Shown: positions 63,964-64,000 of the stretch, one piece after another
How the letters are laid out: every line of letters starts with the position of its first letter
Numbering within the stretch: position 1 is the first letter of the stretch
From: Myroides sp. N17-2
GTDB taxonomy: Bacteria; Bacteroidota; Bacteroidia; Flavobacteriales; Flavobacteriaceae
Assembly (NCBI RefSeq): GCF_002286775.1
Contig: NZ_NSGJ01000014.1
Span: forward strand, 47,364-111,363
DNA: 64,000 nt
Reading direction: 5' to 3'
The notes under the pieces: model-generated
Seen by the model: the letters and a program-made list of their open reading frames with translations, nothing else
What the model was told of the DNA's origin: nothing
Database searches by the model: none
Translations under genes and position numbers: made by a program

Positions 63964-64000
63964 ATGGAATATCAAGGCACAAATGGACACAGTGTCTCTC
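63964..64000 (+). CDS. Start of a gene running off the right edge, possibly an HxlR-type regulator
   Basis: Twelve codons are visible, reading MEYQGTNGHSVS. The promoter element and two palindromes directly upstream indicate a real start. Small HxlR-type regulators often lie divergent to FMN-dependent NADPH reductases, but twelve residues are too few to identify the protein. Confidence 0.45.
   Translation, partial: MEYQGTNGHSVS

Overview
The window is AT-rich bacterial chromosome from a member of the Flavobacteriaceae. The evidence is the TAnnTTTG -7 promoter elements, the scarcity of strong Shine-Dalgarno sites, a lipoprotein (TamL-type) partner for TamB, flavobacterial-style proteins (lipoprotein glutaminyl cyclotransferase, S9 peptidases, GH109-like oxidoreductase) and the SRP RNA type. 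Myroides is the genus it most resembles to me, but I could not run a search. There are no rRNA, tRNA, CRISPR or phage genes.

Layout. 1-12 kb is housekeeping on mostly the minus strand: start of yebC, gcvT, a Cu-ATPase (copA), a lipoprotein plus sulfurtransferase pair (+), a pseudouridine synthase, panB, an SH3 protein and L-serine ammonia-lyase. 12-16 kb holds dnaK behind a sigma-54-like promoter, then a toxin-antitoxin remnant. 17-28 kb is a mixed accessory stretch: three tandem secreted paralogs, a Crp/Fnr regulator with two Fnr-type boxes in front of a PRISE-type reductase, pyridoxal kinase, acetyltransferases, an AraC regulator, a DNA-repair glycosylase and a glutaminyl cyclotransferase. 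28.9-38.9 kb is core: SRP RNA, tamB-tamL, a candidate small RNA and an NtrC-type response regulator. 39-53.7 kb carries an acyl-CoA synthetase, two S9 peptidases, a glycosyltransferase, a GH109-like enzyme, methyltransferases and a ZIP transporter. 53.8-59.3 kb is a defence/accessory patch: a TacAT-type toxin-antitoxin pair, an unknown conserved protein, TetR-HPP and a two-gene Septu-like system (ATPase + HNH). The right end has a gamma-glutamyltransferase, a WG-repeat-like gene framed by repeats, and an FMN reductase divergent from a gene that runs off the window.

The least expected content lies between genes. A family of ~155-nt palindromic, TA-flanked, MITE-like elements occurs seven times in two subfamilies whose paired positions differ in a compensatory way. 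GTAG-footed REP hairpins occur as doublets (REPINs) with no transposase in the window. Both toxin-antitoxin loci share one architecture: host gene, terminator, MITE-like element, TA genes, then a second copy of the same host terminator. That shared plan, the Septu-like pair with an altered zinc site, the Fnr-box pair and the sigma-54-like sites are the main leads.
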